Source: Trueperaceae bacterium
GTDB taxonomy: Bacteria > Deinococcota > Deinococci > Deinococcales > Trueperaceae
Direction of reading: 5' to 3'
Length of the DNA stretch: 64,000 nucleotides
NCBI GenBank assembly: GCA_002707365.1
Contig: PAMQ01000010.1
Location: 1 to 64,000, forward strand
The notes under the pieces: generated by a model
Databases searched by the model: none
Seen by the model: the letters and a program-made list of their open reading frames with translations, nothing else
Told to the model about the DNA's origin: nothing
Position numbers and translations under genes: made by a program
Shown: positions 1 to 9,243 of the stretch, in pieces
Numbering within the stretch: position 1 is the first letter of the stretch
Layout of the letters: the number at the start of each line of letters is the position of its first letter

Positions 1-197
1 TGAAGGAGTTCCTCCCAGCCCTCCATCACTGCACGTGACGGGTCAGCTGGCGTCGTTAAAGTCTTATAACTCGAAATCTCACCAGTCGACGCGTCTATTA
101 GGACAAAGTCTGTAAACGTGCCCCCAATATCGAACCCAAAACGATAATTTGGGCCATCAGCTTTTGAAGGGACAACATCCCGTTGGTTATTACTCAT
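1..197 (-). CDS. hyuA: Hydantoinase/oxoprolinase subunit A, N-terminal fragment (runs off the window edge)
   Basis: The reverse strand opens with ATG at 197 and stays open to base 1 (65 codons). The visible peptide contains FDIGGTFTDFVLID, the phosphate-binding start of the HyuA/acetone carboxylase/5-oxoprolinase family, which carries out ATP-dependent opening of hydantoin-like or lactam rings together with HyuB. A GGGAG ribosome site lies 8 bases before the ATG. Its partner subunit hyuB is about 6 kb away on the opposite strand (6287), rather than directly downstream as usual. The gene is cut only by the window edge. The substrate cannot be told from this fragment. Confidence 0.85.
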   Translation of the reverse strand, partial: MSNNQRDVVPSKADGPNYRFGFDIGGTFTDFVLIDASTGEISSYKTLTTPADPSRAVMEGWEELL

Positions 198-378
198 TTT
201 GGACACTCCCTGGCCTGGCGGAAATCAGAAATATCCCTGAATTAGGGTGGCGATTCCAAGGCTAACGAACCACATGGTTGTCAAAACAACCTTTGGACGT
301 GAGTACACTATAACTGTTAAATTTTGGTATTAGCATCTATTCCGGTATCAGGTTTTAAAATTTTTAGGGGGAATACTC
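198..378. promoter_or_regulatory. Divergent intergenic region between hyuA and the first enolase-superfamily gene
   Basis: These 181 bases separate two genes transcribed away from each other, so both promoters should lie here. I see an AT-rich stretch at about 310-365 before the GTG at 379, but no box pair good enough to name and no clear operator palindrome. Confidence 0.4.
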
Positions 379-1467
379 GTGAAAATAACTGAAGTTTTAG
401 CAAACGTGATCCGTATCCCGAGGACCGCTCAGCTAACAACCTCATACGGTAGCGAAAATTGGGCCACGACAGTTCTTGTACAAATCAAAACTGATGAGGG
501 GGTAACAGGCCTTGGTCAGGCCTCGGTTGACGCTCCTTTTTATGGTGAGTCGGCTGAGGGCATGATCGCTAATGTGCGAGCACATCTGACACCTGCCATA
601 GTTGGTGAGGATCCCTTCGATATTTCGCGCCTTAATCGTAAATTGCAAGCTGCCCTACCTGACCATACTTTTTCCCACTCAGGAGTCGATATGGCTCTAT
701 GGGATTTGAAAGGTAAAGCCCTTGGAGTACCCGTTCATCAACTCCTCGGCGGTAGGGTTAGACAGGGACTTACGCTCATGGGCTTCGTGCACCACGACAC
801 CCCTGAGCGCATGGCTGAACAGGCGGACCAAATTCTTCAGGAACATCCCTACTCTGTATTAAAAATGAAGGTTGGGATCAACCCGAAGGAAGACCTCAAA
901 CGATACGCAGCTGTGGCGGAAGCAATAGATGGGCGAGCAGTTATTCAGGCTGATGGCAACATCGGGTACACCATCGCTGAGGCAGTACCAACCCTGATGG
1001 CAATGGAAGCCATAGGCTCCCTTGGCACAGCTGAGCAACCCGTGAAACGGATCGAAGATATGGCTGACTTAGCTAATAGGCTTAATGCTCCAATCATGGC
1101 TGATGAGGCGATTTACGCTCCCGATGACGCTATAGAGGTAGTCCGGCGTAAAGCCGCTACCGTCGCGTTGATGAAGATCAGTAAGCATGGTGGCCTTGAG
1201 AATGTCCACCGGATCGGCATGATTTTTGAGGCAGCCGGCCTATCCTTATCCATTGCTATTTACTACGATTTAATTGCAGTAGCTGCCGCTCATCTTGCCG
1301 CAGCGCTCCCTTGTGTCACTTGGCCTTCGCCAGCCACAGACCTGAATGACACAATTGTCGATACCCCATTCCAACCTGAAGGACTTGACCTGCGAGCGCC
1401 AGATGCGCCTGGCTTGGGTGTTGAGCTCGACTGGGATAAAGTCACTCAATATACAGCTGATCTGTAA
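379..1467 (+). CDS. Enolase-superfamily enzyme, muconate-lactonizing type (paralogue 1)
   Basis: The 362-residue protein has the two-domain enolase-superfamily plan: an N-terminal capping domain (about 1-120) and a barrel. Visible catalytic elements are KMK at 162-164, metal ligands D192 (QADGN), E219 (AEQP) and D242 (ADEA), and the opposite-face lysine K266 (LMKISKHGG). This lysine-pair pattern belongs to the MLE/dipeptide-epimerase subgroup, whose members do cycloisomerisation, epimerisation or racemisation; the substrate is not readable. It begins with GTG at 379 after an AGGGGGA ribosome site. It leads an operon with a Gfo/Idh/MocA oxidoreductase, a serine hydrolase and a peptidase. A close paralogue lies at 8023, roughly two thirds identical by eye. 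Confidence 0.85.
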   Translation: MKITEVLANVIRIPRTAQLTTSYGSENWATTVLVQIKTDEGVTGLGQASVDAPFYGESAEGMIANVRAHLTPAIVGEDPFDISRLNRKLQAALPDHTFSHSGVDMALWDLKGKALGVPVHQLLGGRVRQGLTLMGFVHHDTPERMAEQADQILQEHPYSVLKMKVGINPKEDLKRYAAVAEAIDGRAVIQADGNIGYTIAEAVPTLMAMEAIGSLGTAEQPVKRIEDMADLANRLNAPIMADEAIYAPDDAIEVVRRKAATVALMKISKHGGLENVHRIGMIFEAAGLSLSIAIYYDLIAVAAAHLAAALPCVTWPSPATDLNDTIVDTPFQPEGLDLRAPDAPGLGVELDWDKVTQYTADL

Positions 1468-1475
1468 ACGAGATT

Positions 1476-2597
1476 ATGTCGCCTAATCGTCCTCTCCGTA
1501 TCGGTCTCGTCGGTGCCGATCGCCACGCTCGTGGTTTCGGCGCCCGAGCACATATACCCGCAATTTTATCTGGACCTGAGTTTGAATTAACTGCAGTTTG
1601 CACCACACGCGAAGAAACTGCTCAACTTGCAGCTGAGCGATACGGGGCTAAGCGTTACCACGTAGGTATCGATTCCCTAACCAAGGACCCCGAAGTTGAT
1701 TTAGTCATTGTTTCCATCACTGTCCGATCGCACTACCCAGTGTCCTGGGCAGCCCTCAAGGCAGGAAAGATGGTGTACTGCGAATGGCCACTCGGACTCA
1801 ACTCAGATGAAGCTGAGACCCTCTCTAGGCTGGCTAGGGAAGTTGGAGTTCTTACTGCTGTCGGCACTCAAGGGCGCCATGCACCTGGCATTATTTACCT
1901 GAAACAACTGTTAGAGGAGGGATACGTTGGACGCCCGTTGTTCTTCCGAATGTCCCACCTCCTTCCTCGCTTTCCAGTAAGGTCGGACCACTGGTGGTCG
2001 GCCATGGAGGAAGAACACAGTGGGGCTTTGGGCGTAGCATGCTCGCATGCAACTGACACCCTCGAGTCTGTACTGGGGCCAGTAGTATCTTTAGCGGGTT
2101 GTGCCGAGACGCTTCATCCTGAGGATATTTATTCTGACACCGGAGAAGCGTTCCGGTGGACCGCCCGAGATACAGTGAGCTATCAAGCAAAAATGGAAAG
2201 CGGGGTTAGTGGGACAGCCAACGTCAGCAACGTCACGACTGAACAGATAGGCTTCCGGCTAGAGATATATGGCGAGGAGGGACAAATAACCGCAACAACG
2301 CCCTATTATGTTTCTTATAGCCCCGTTACTCTTTCAGGAATGCGTAAAAACGATAACGCCCCAACCCAACTAGACATTCCCAAAGAACTACACCGAGCAG
2401 GGGATCTAGAGGTAGGTAGCGCCGGGTACAACATTGCACACGGGCTTGCCCACTTCCGCGATTGTTGGCTTAACGGTAAGTCTTTTGCCCCTAACTTTGC
2501 TGATGCCCACCGATTACACCAATTGGTAGCTACAGTGAAACGATCTTGGGAAGAGAAAAAATGGCTTGACATTCCTCATCGCGAGAACTTCGAGTAA
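1476..2597 (+). CDS. Gfo/Idh/MocA-family NAD(P)-dependent oxidoreductase
   Basis: This 373-residue protein starts with a Rossmann nucleotide-binding segment (IGLVGADRHARG, about residues 8-19). It has the family's EKP-like motif as C-E-W-P near residue 103, followed by the alpha/beta domain that shapes the substrate pocket. Members oxidise or reduce sugars, inositols or related polyols; W in place of K in the EKP motif is a departure, so the activity may differ from a standard dehydrogenase. It starts 8 bases after the preceding stop and ends 4 bases before the next gene, so it belongs to the same operon. Confidence 0.82.
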   Translation: MSPNRPLRIGLVGADRHARGFGARAHIPAILSGPEFELTAVCTTREETAQLAAERYGAKRYHVGIDSLTKDPEVDLVIVSITVRSHYPVSWAALKAGKMVYCEWPLGLNSDEAETLSRLAREVGVLTAVGTQGRHAPGIIYLKQLLEEGYVGRPLFFRMSHLLPRFPVRSDHWWSAMEEEHSGALGVACSHATDTLESVLGPVVSLAGCAETLHPEDIYSDTGEAFRWTARDTVSYQAKMESGVSGTANVSNVTTEQIGFRLEIYGEEGQITATTPYYVSYSPVTLSGMRKNDNAPTQLDIPKELHRAGDLEVGSAGYNIAHGLAHFRDCWLNGKSFAPNFADAHRLHQLVATVKRSWEEKKWLDIPHRENFE

Positions 2598-2601
2598 CCT
2601 C

Positions 2602-4005
2602 ATGTCTACTGGCTTTTCTAAACCGGCGACCTTGGAAGCTTTCGTGCTCGAGAAAATGGTTACTACTCGACTTCCCGGCTTGGCTTTCGCCTTGATCGAA
2701 AAAGGACAAGTTGTTCACCAACGCGGAATGGGGTTCACGAACTTAGACCGCCGAAATACGCCAACTGAAAAAACCATGTTCGGTATCGGTAGTGTGACGA
2801 AAGTGTTTACGGCGTTAGCCGTCATGCAGCTCCGGGAACAGGGCAAACTCGACCTCGAAGATCCAGTAGGTGACTACCTAGGAATCCCGCTCCTAGCACG
2901 TGATGAGCCTATCCGGATCCGTCATTTTCTTTCTCACTCAAGTGGCATCCCAGCCCTTGGTTTCTCCGAATCTAAGATGTCACGCCGCTGGCACACCGAA
3001 GGTTATCCCATCGGCAGCACGGCTGACCTGCTGACATTCATGGCCGGTTCCGAAAGCTGGATCCATTCAGAACCAGGAAAACGCTGGGCTTATCTCAACG
3101 AGGGCTATGTCTTACTTGGAGCAATCATCGAGGCTGCCTCAGGAGTGCCCTACACACAGTACATAAAGCAAGCTCTGCTTGAGCCGCTTGACATGAAAAG
3201 AAGCCACTTCGAAAGAAAAATTGTAGAGCAGGACGAGAATCGCGTTACCCCTTACATGAGGGACCGCGATAACAAACTCTTCGTTGGCAGCAACCTTTAC
3301 AGCGATATTCCTGCTGCTGGCGGCCTCGTAAGCACCGTTGAAGACCTCTCAAAACTCACATTGGCGCTTTTGAACGACGGCATTACGGAAGATGGCGTTC
3401 AGATTATCGAAAGCGAATCGCTCTCTTTGATGCAAACACCTGCTGTGGAAATGACCGCTTCAGAGACTAATTTATTCCCTAACCAGAGAGGGTCTTGCTC
3501 GATAGAACGATTTGGACTGGGACTCTACCTGCAAGAAGATTTCCTAGGCATCAATGTTGCTGGACACGGGGGAGGAGTCATGGGCAGTACCGGTCACATC
3601 GCGTTTGCCCCGAAGGAAGGACTCGGGGTTGTACTCCAGACCAACGGTCATGGCTACCCAATGCGGCAGTTGACTTTAGCTGCTATTGCCCACGGCCTGG
3701 GCTTAGATTTTGAAGACCTGCCATTCATTAAACTTGATCGACTGCTACAACGCCTGACTGGTTCGTACCGCTCATTCCGTGACACAATGGAAGCCGAAGT
3801 GCACCGTCGGGGAGATAATTTAGAATTGTCAATCTGGATGTTCAATGAGGACCGTAAGGTATGGCTGACACCAGAATCAGTAACTGAAGATCACGCCCTT
3901 TTTACTACCTTCTCGAGCGGCCGCAGTTCACCTGTCGAATTTATTTTTTCTAACGAACGTGTTGATCTGCTTTACGAGCGGTACGCTTTTCGCAAAACCA
4001 ATTGA
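2602..4005 (+). CDS. Serine hydrolase, class C beta-lactamase/esterase family
   Basis: Taking the ATG at 2602, just after the previous stop (2597), gives 467 residues. The class C penicillin-binding fold is shown by SVTK (S64 nucleophile, K67), YLN (Y164, N166) and HGG at 322-324 in place of KTG. Such enzymes include D-aminopeptidases, esterases and lactonases as well as beta-lactamases. There is no obvious signal peptide, so a cytoplasmic esterase, lactamase or D-peptidase acting on imported compounds is more likely than cell-wall work. A C-terminal lipocalin-like tail (about residues 370-467) is present, as in many family members. The next gene is 19 bases downstream. Confidence 0.85.
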   Translation: MSTGFSKPATLEAFVLEKMVTTRLPGLAFALIEKGQVVHQRGMGFTNLDRRNTPTEKTMFGIGSVTKVFTALAVMQLREQGKLDLEDPVGDYLGIPLLARDEPIRIRHFLSHSSGIPALGFSESKMSRRWHTEGYPIGSTADLLTFMAGSESWIHSEPGKRWAYLNEGYVLLGAIIEAASGVPYTQYIKQALLEPLDMKRSHFERKIVEQDENRVTPYMRDRDNKLFVGSNLYSDIPAAGGLVSTVEDLSKLTLALLNDGITEDGVQIIESESLSLMQTPAVEMTASETNLFPNQRGSCSIERFGLGLYLQEDFLGINVAGHGGGVMGSTGHIAFAPKEGLGVVLQTNGHGYPMRQLTLAAIAHGLGLDFEDLPFIKLDRLLQRLTGSYRSFRDTMEAEVHRRGDNLELSIWMFNEDRKVWLTPESVTEDHALFTTFSSGRSSPVEFIFSNERVDLLYERYAFRKTN

Positions 4006-4024
4006 GAGTAACGAGGGAGGAAGC

Positions 4025-6106
4025 ATGACTCAAAAACGGCGCATCAACTCACGGGACCTGTTCAGTTTTACGATGGTTGACGACCCTCAGGTCTCCCCAG
4101 ACGGCACCTGTGTCGCTTGGGTGAAAACGTGGATGGATCCTGAAACCAACAGGTACCGGTCGAACGTGCATGTTACTGATCTTGGTAGTAACGTAACCAC
4201 GCAACTCACTTCCGGCGGTGGTCAGGACACCCGCCCGCGCTGGTCACCCGACGGCCAAACCGTTGCCTATTTAGCTTCAGTTACTGCCCCCGAAAGCGAC
4301 TCAGAAGTAGCAGAGGCAACCTCGTTTCGTGGACGTTTACCACAACTTTTCGCAATCTCCTCCTCAGGCGGAGAATCCACCCAACTCACTTCGCTGGCTG
4401 GCGGAGCATCAGAACCACATTGGTCACCTGACGGTACACAAATCGCTTTCACTACTTTAATAGACCCAGAAAAGGGATTGGAACCTCTAAAGCCACCCCC
4501 TACCGATCTCGATCCTTTCGAAAGATTTAATCGGGATGTTTTGGTCGTCGATCGAATCCGTTGGAAATCAGACGCCTTGGGACTTCTCGGTAGTCACTAT
4601 CGACATGTCGCCCGAGTACCATTCGACCCGAAGCTTGGTGTTGCACAAAGTCCCGTACTTCTAACATCCGGTCGCTCCGAGTACACCTCTCCCACCTGGA
4701 GTCCTGACGGGAGTACCCTAGCAATAGCTGGCAACCTAGATCCTGACTTCGAATTTGAACGCAAACTGTTTATCTACCTTGTAGACGCAACATCTAACGA
4801 ACCTGTTGAGCCCAGGGAGCTATTTGGACTAGAAGACATGCGTAGTAACGACCTCGCGTTTTCTCCTGACGGTTCCACTCTCGCCGTTTGCGGACACGAT
4901 GATCCGACACTGGGACACTATGGAATCCAGAAACTGTGGCTCGTGGATGTTTCTTCTGGAGTTGGTGAGTGTGTCTCCGAACACCTAGAAGTAAGTCTCG
5001 GGGATTACTCTCGGAATCAGGATTTGCGACGGTACGGTGGCGATGACGGTCCCGTCTGGCTGCCGGATGGCAAAAGCTTGTTGGTGTTAGCAAATGAGGG
5101 TGGGGAAGTCCACCTGGCTGAGTTCAACATAACTTCCCGAAACCTTACCCGCCTAACTCAAGGTGACTGTGCTGTATACGCCTTCTCTACCGATATGACT
5201 CGAAAGAGGCGGGTGGTTCTCATCACGACTAGCGTCCACCCTTGTGATCTTTACGAGGTTGTTGATTCAACGTCCTTACAACAAGTTACTGATGTCAACT
5301 CCACGTTACTGGATGAGTTGGAACTGTGCGAACCGATTCGCTTCCGTTCAGAGTCGAGTGGCGTAGAGGTGGACGGTTGGGTTATGCCGCCAGTAGGTTA
5401 CGAGGCGGGTAAGCGTTACCCAGTGATCCTATATACCGGTGGAGGGCCAGGGGGAATGCGCGCTAGCGTTTTCGTACACGAATGGCAAACCTATGCCGCC
5501 CAAGGTTACGCCGTGCTCAACTGCAATGCACGAGGAAACTACGGTTACGGACAAGAGTTCTCTGCAGCGACCCGTGGTAAGTGGGGTGACCTTGACTATG
5601 AGGACAACATGGCTTTCCTTAAGGACGCCCTGGCGAAGTTCGACTTCCTCGATCCAAAACGTCTCGCCGTTTCAGGCGGTAGCTACGGGGGTTACATGGC
5701 CACGTGGATCATTGCCCGCCACCCGGAGTTCAAGGCAGCAGTGGTTGACCGAAGCCTTGTTAACCGAAACGCTTTCTACGGGACAGGGGACATTGGCTTT
5801 TTGTTAGATAAAACCGAATTTGACGGGAAAGTACCTTGGGAAATCCCGGACATCTACCTTGAGCGCTCACCAATTCATTATGTGGGTTCAATCAAAACCC
5901 CAACACTGGTTGTTCATTCCGAACTTGACCACCGTTGCCCTGTAGGAAACGGCGAGCAACTATATATCTCACTTAAACGATTAGGAGTACCCACAGAGTT
6001 GGTACGCTTTCCTAACGAGACGCATGAACTATCTAGGAATGGCAGGCCTTGGCACCGAGCCTTTCGCATAGAACGTTACTTGGACTGGTACAGGCGCTGG
6101 CTATAA
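4025..6106 (+). CDS. S9-family serine peptidase (acylaminoacyl-peptidase/prolyl oligopeptidase type)
   Basis: The start is the ATG at 4025, seven bases after GAGGGAGG; upstream in-frame codons overlap the previous gene. The 693-residue product has an N-terminal beta-propeller with PD40-type blades (repeated W/F-SPDG motifs) and a C-terminal alpha/beta hydrolase domain. The nucleophile is S553 in GGSYGGYM, and the rest of the triad is D635 (SELD) and H667 (ETHE). There is no signal peptide, so it probably trims short or N-blocked peptides in the cytoplasm. It is the last gene of the 379-6106 operon. Confidence 0.9.
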   Translation: MTQKRRINSRDLFSFTMVDDPQVSPDGTCVAWVKTWMDPETNRYRSNVHVTDLGSNVTTQLTSGGGQDTRPRWSPDGQTVAYLASVTAPESDSEVAEATSFRGRLPQLFAISSSGGESTQLTSLAGGASEPHWSPDGTQIAFTTLIDPEKGLEPLKPPPTDLDPFERFNRDVLVVDRIRWKSDALGLLGSHYRHVARVPFDPKLGVAQSPVLLTSGRSEYTSPTWSPDGSTLAIAGNLDPDFEFERKLFIYLVDATSNEPVEPRELFGLEDMRSNDLAFSPDGSTLAVCGHDDPTLGHYGIQKLWLVDVSSGVGECVSEHLEVSLGDYSRNQDLRRYGGDDGPVWLPDGKSLLVLANEGGEVHLAEFNITSRNLTRLTQGDCAVYAFSTDMTRKRRVVLITTSVHPCDLYEVVDSTSLQQVTDVNSTLLDELELCEPIRFRSESSGVEVDGWVMPPVGYEAGKRYPVILYTGGGPGGMRASVFVHEWQTYAAQGYAVLNCNARGNYGYGQEFSAATRGKWGDLDYEDNMAFLKDALAKFDFLDPKRLAVSGGSYGGYMATWIIARHPEFKAAVVDRSLVNRNAFYGTGDIGFLLDKTEFDGKVPWEIPDIYLERSPIHYVGSIKTPTLVVHSELDHRCPVGNGEQLYISLKRLGVPTELVRFPNETHELSRNGRPWHRAFRIERYLDWYRRWL

Positions 6107-6286
6107 CTACTTTTAGGATTTGCTACTTTCCCAAATACTCTGTATTGGAGTTTTGTAAGGGTGAATAGTTAGCGTCACAGACGTTAATCCTGAGCTACCG
6201 GGCTTTGACTTGAAGCTACTCGTATGTTAGCGTTGGGCTCTAAAATTGAATCTGAATTTAGATACTAGCGCACCTAGAAGGAGAAG

Positions 6287-7954
6287 ATGACTAAAACAGT
6301 TGGGACAGACATTGATGCTGTCACTCTCGAGATCCAATGGCAGCGCCTGATTGCCATCATGGACGAGGTTGACAATGCAGTAATCCGGACCTCTTTCTCG
6401 ACAATAGTCGGAGAGAGTCACGACTTCGCTTGTATTCTTTTGGACGGCCAGGGCTCGTCACTATGCCAATCGAGTTTTAGTCCGGCTGACTTTTGCGTCA
6501 TTTTGCCCAGAACAGCGAAAATTTTACTAGAAAAGTATCCACTTGAAACATTACAAGAGGGGGATGTTCTTGTAACCAATGATGCTTGGCTTGCAGCGGG
6601 TCATCTTCCGGATTACGCACTAATTACACCAATTTTTTGGCGAGGCAAAGTGGTGGCATTCATGGGAACTATTGCTCACCTCTCCGACGTGGGTGGTCAT
6701 GACGGTGACATTGTTGCGCCTGACGTGTTCACGGAAGGCCTTAGGTTGCCACCAACGAAACTTTACGAGGCGGGTGAAGAGAACGAGCTTCTATTTGAGA
6801 TAATTGGGAATAATTGCCGGGTTCCCGACCTTGTGCTTGGTGACCTCCGAGCTATTGTTGGTACCCACATGGTTGGTGCTCGTAGGGTCAAGGAATTCCT
6901 TGATGACTACGCCATGGAAAGCCTAGAAGGTCTTTCTCACGAAATACTTAAGCGTTCTGAAGCTCTCCTACGACGTAAAATAGGTGAGCTCCCCGATGGG
7001 AAGCATGAGTTTGGGCTTGACATTGACGGGTACATTGACACTGTACACTTGCACGCAACAGTCGAAATTCGCGGTACCGACATTTACGTGGATTACGCTG
7101 GCACGTCTCCACAAACCCCAACGGCTGCAATAAATTGCGTTTATAACGTGACATTCTCGAGTACAATGTACCCCTTCAAGTGTGCTTTAGCTGCGGAAGT
7201 TCCCAATAATGAAGCTCTTTTTAGACCAATCCATGTAAGTGCACCTGAAGGAAGCATTTTGAATACAACCTTCCCTCACCCGGTGCGCGCCCGCGCCAAA
7301 ACTACTAACAACATTAACCAGGTAATCTTTGGAGCAGTGTGGCCTGTTCTGGGAGAACAGGCTCAAGCTGGTAGTGGTTCCATCTGGCCGTTTAGCGTAA
7401 GTGGTACTTCCGAAGGCTACGGCACTTTTAGTGCCCACATTCTTCCTCACGGAGGACGCGGGGCGATGCAGGGCCTGGACGGGTTAATTCCCGTCGCTTT
7501 TCCCCACAACAGTGTAGTTACTCCAGTCGAGATTATGGAATTGCGGTCGCCGGTCCTGTTCCTCAACAAGGAGCTTCTGCCTGACTCCGCAGGGCCAGGT
7601 AGGCGCCGCGGAGGGGTTGGGCAGGTCATGACAGTCCGGAACGTTGCAGACGTAACTTACAATGCCCGAGTCCGACCCGACAAAATTTTTTGTGCACCTC
7701 CCGGTCTTGACGGCGGCTCAGTGGGGACTACAGGTGAGGTGCGTTTCAATGGGAAAGTGTTAGAAGAGTTCCCCATCCTGGCTTTCGGTCCAGGAGACGA
7801 AATTGAAATGAGAATGCCAGGAGGCGCGGGATTCGGCGACGTTAAAGAAAGAGAGAGAGAATTGGTCGTAAGGGATGTGGCGCTTGGCTACGTAACTCCA
7901 GAGGGCGCCTACCGAGACTACGGAATTGAGATCGCGTCGCCTAAGGATCATTGA
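6287..7954 (+). CDS. hyuB: Hydantoinase/oxoprolinase subunit B
   Basis: This 555-residue protein matches HyuB along its whole length: an N-terminal EIQWQRL...MDEVDNAVIRTSFSTIV segment, the GHLPDYALITPIF and AHLSDVGGHDGD regions near residues 105-145, and the glycine-rich RRRGGVGQ and MPGGAGFGD motifs near the C terminus. With HyuA it forms an ATP-dependent enzyme that opens hydantoins, 5-oxoproline or similar cyclic amides. The start is supported by AAGGAGA seven bases before the ATG. The hyuA gene is on the other strand at the window's left edge, so subunits A and B are not in one transcript here. Confidence 0.9.
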   Translation: MTKTVGTDIDAVTLEIQWQRLIAIMDEVDNAVIRTSFSTIVGESHDFACILLDGQGSSLCQSSFSPADFCVILPRTAKILLEKYPLETLQEGDVLVTNDAWLAAGHLPDYALITPIFWRGKVVAFMGTIAHLSDVGGHDGDIVAPDVFTEGLRLPPTKLYEAGEENELLFEIIGNNCRVPDLVLGDLRAIVGTHMVGARRVKEFLDDYAMESLEGLSHEILKRSEALLRRKIGELPDGKHEFGLDIDGYIDTVHLHATVEIRGTDIYVDYAGTSPQTPTAAINCVYNVTFSSTMYPFKCALAAEVPNNEALFRPIHVSAPEGSILNTTFPHPVRARAKTTNNINQVIFGAVWPVLGEQAQAGSGSIWPFSVSGTSEGYGTFSAHILPHGGRGAMQGLDGLIPVAFPHNSVVTPVEIMELRSPVLFLNKELLPDSAGPGRRRGGVGQVMTVRNVADVTYNARVRPDKIFCAPPGLDGGSVGTTGEVRFNGKVLEEFPILAFGPGDEIEMRMPGGAGFGDVKERERELVVRDVALGYVTPEGAYRDYGIEIASPKDH

Positions 7955-8022
7955 GGTATGTACCTTTCTACCGTAATCCCTGAAACGCCTTTAACGAAGC
8001 AACGCTGTCGGAAGGAATACAC

Positions 8023-9123
8023 GTGAAGATAATCGAAGTAAAGACGAATGTCGTCCGACTGCCCCGGGTAGATACACTCACCACTTCCTACGGCAGTGGT
8101 GACTTTGCCACCACTGTGCTAGTCCAACTAGTTACGAGTGAGGGAAAAACTGGTATTGGACAAACGGCTGTGGCGCCACGTTCTTACGGAGAAACGGCGG
8201 AAGGAATTGCGGTCAACATTCACACGCACCTCGCACCTGTAATTGTTGGTGAGGAACCCTTCGACATCGAGCGGCTCTACGCCAAGATGCAGACGGCGTT
8301 ACCGGACCACTGGTCATCACATGCGGGAGTGGAAATGGCCTTGTGGGATCTGAAAGGCAAAGCTTTAGGGGTCCCGGTTTATCAACTACTCGGTGGTAAG
8401 GTTCGGAGTGGTGTTGACTTAATGGGCTTTGTTCATCACGATACGCCCGAGCGGATGGCCAATGAAGCCGATAGCATCCTTTCTCAGCAAGCTTTCCCCG
8501 TTCTGAAGATGAAAATTGGTCTAGACCCGAAAGAAGACGTTGCTAGATTTCGCGCTGTCGCCGAGGCCGTGAACGGTCGCGCCGTCATCCAGGCTGACGG
8601 AAACACCGGCTATACCCTTCATCAAGCAATTCCGGCTTTGAGTGAGATGGAAGCTATTGGTGGACTTGGTACGGTTGAACAACCTGTCGCCCATCTTGAC
8701 GACATGAGTACCTTAGCGCGGAGGCTCAACACGCCAATTATGGCTGATGAAGCAATCTACGCCCCACCGGATTCGATAGAGGTAGTCCGCCGTAAGGCCG
8801 CCAGCTTGGCGCTCATGAAGATCACTAAACATGGTGGGCTCCTTAACGTGGTGAAGATTGCATCGATTTTCGAAGCAGCTGGCTTGTCGTTATCAATTGC
8901 TATTTATTTTGACGTTATTGCTGCTATGGCTGCCCACGTTGCAGTAGCCTTCCCTTGTGTACGGTGGCCATCACCTTTTACGTACCTGAAAGACACGCTT
9001 CTAACTGAACCCTTCGAACCAGATGGTTTAGTTCTCAGGGTGCCCGAAAAACCTGGTTTTGGTGTTGATCTCGATCCTGCTAAAGTAAAAACCTACACCA
9101 CTGCAAACGAAACCTATCGTTAA
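8023..9123 (+). CDS. Enolase-superfamily enzyme, muconate-lactonizing type (paralogue 2)
   Basis: A 366-residue homologue of the protein at 379 with the same signature elements: KMK in LKMKIG, the QADGN aspartate, the VEQP glutamate, the ADEAIYAP aspartate and the LMKITKHGG lysine. Both paralogues share the segment LMGFVHHDTPERMA and both use GTG starts; here GGAAGGA precedes the GTG. It directly follows hyuB and precedes a peptide-type ABC importer, so its substrate may be imported or released by the hydantoinase-like enzyme. The reaction (epimerase, racemase or cycloisomerase) is unknown. Confidence 0.85.
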   Translation: MKIIEVKTNVVRLPRVDTLTTSYGSGDFATTVLVQLVTSEGKTGIGQTAVAPRSYGETAEGIAVNIHTHLAPVIVGEEPFDIERLYAKMQTALPDHWSSHAGVEMALWDLKGKALGVPVYQLLGGKVRSGVDLMGFVHHDTPERMANEADSILSQQAFPVLKMKIGLDPKEDVARFRAVAEAVNGRAVIQADGNTGYTLHQAIPALSEMEAIGGLGTVEQPVAHLDDMSTLARRLNTPIMADEAIYAPPDSIEVVRRKAASLALMKITKHGGLLNVVKIASIFEAAGLSLSIAIYFDVIAAMAAHVAVAFPCVRWPSPFTYLKDTLLTEPFEPDGLVLRVPEKPGFGVDLDPAKVKTYTTANETYR

Positions 9124-9243
9124 TTACTTTGGGAGGTGTTTTAAGCCAATATTTAAGGGAATTTTCGCTAAAAACAAATTTCCGTGCTAAACTCTATAAG
9201 CCATAAACTATTTAGCAACAAGCCATTTAAGGAGGCTGCTTTG

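Noticed and set aside
6107-6286. Promoter with TTGACT at about 6204 upstream of hyuB
   Set aside because: No acceptable -10 element lies 16-18 bases downstream, so the box pair is not supported.
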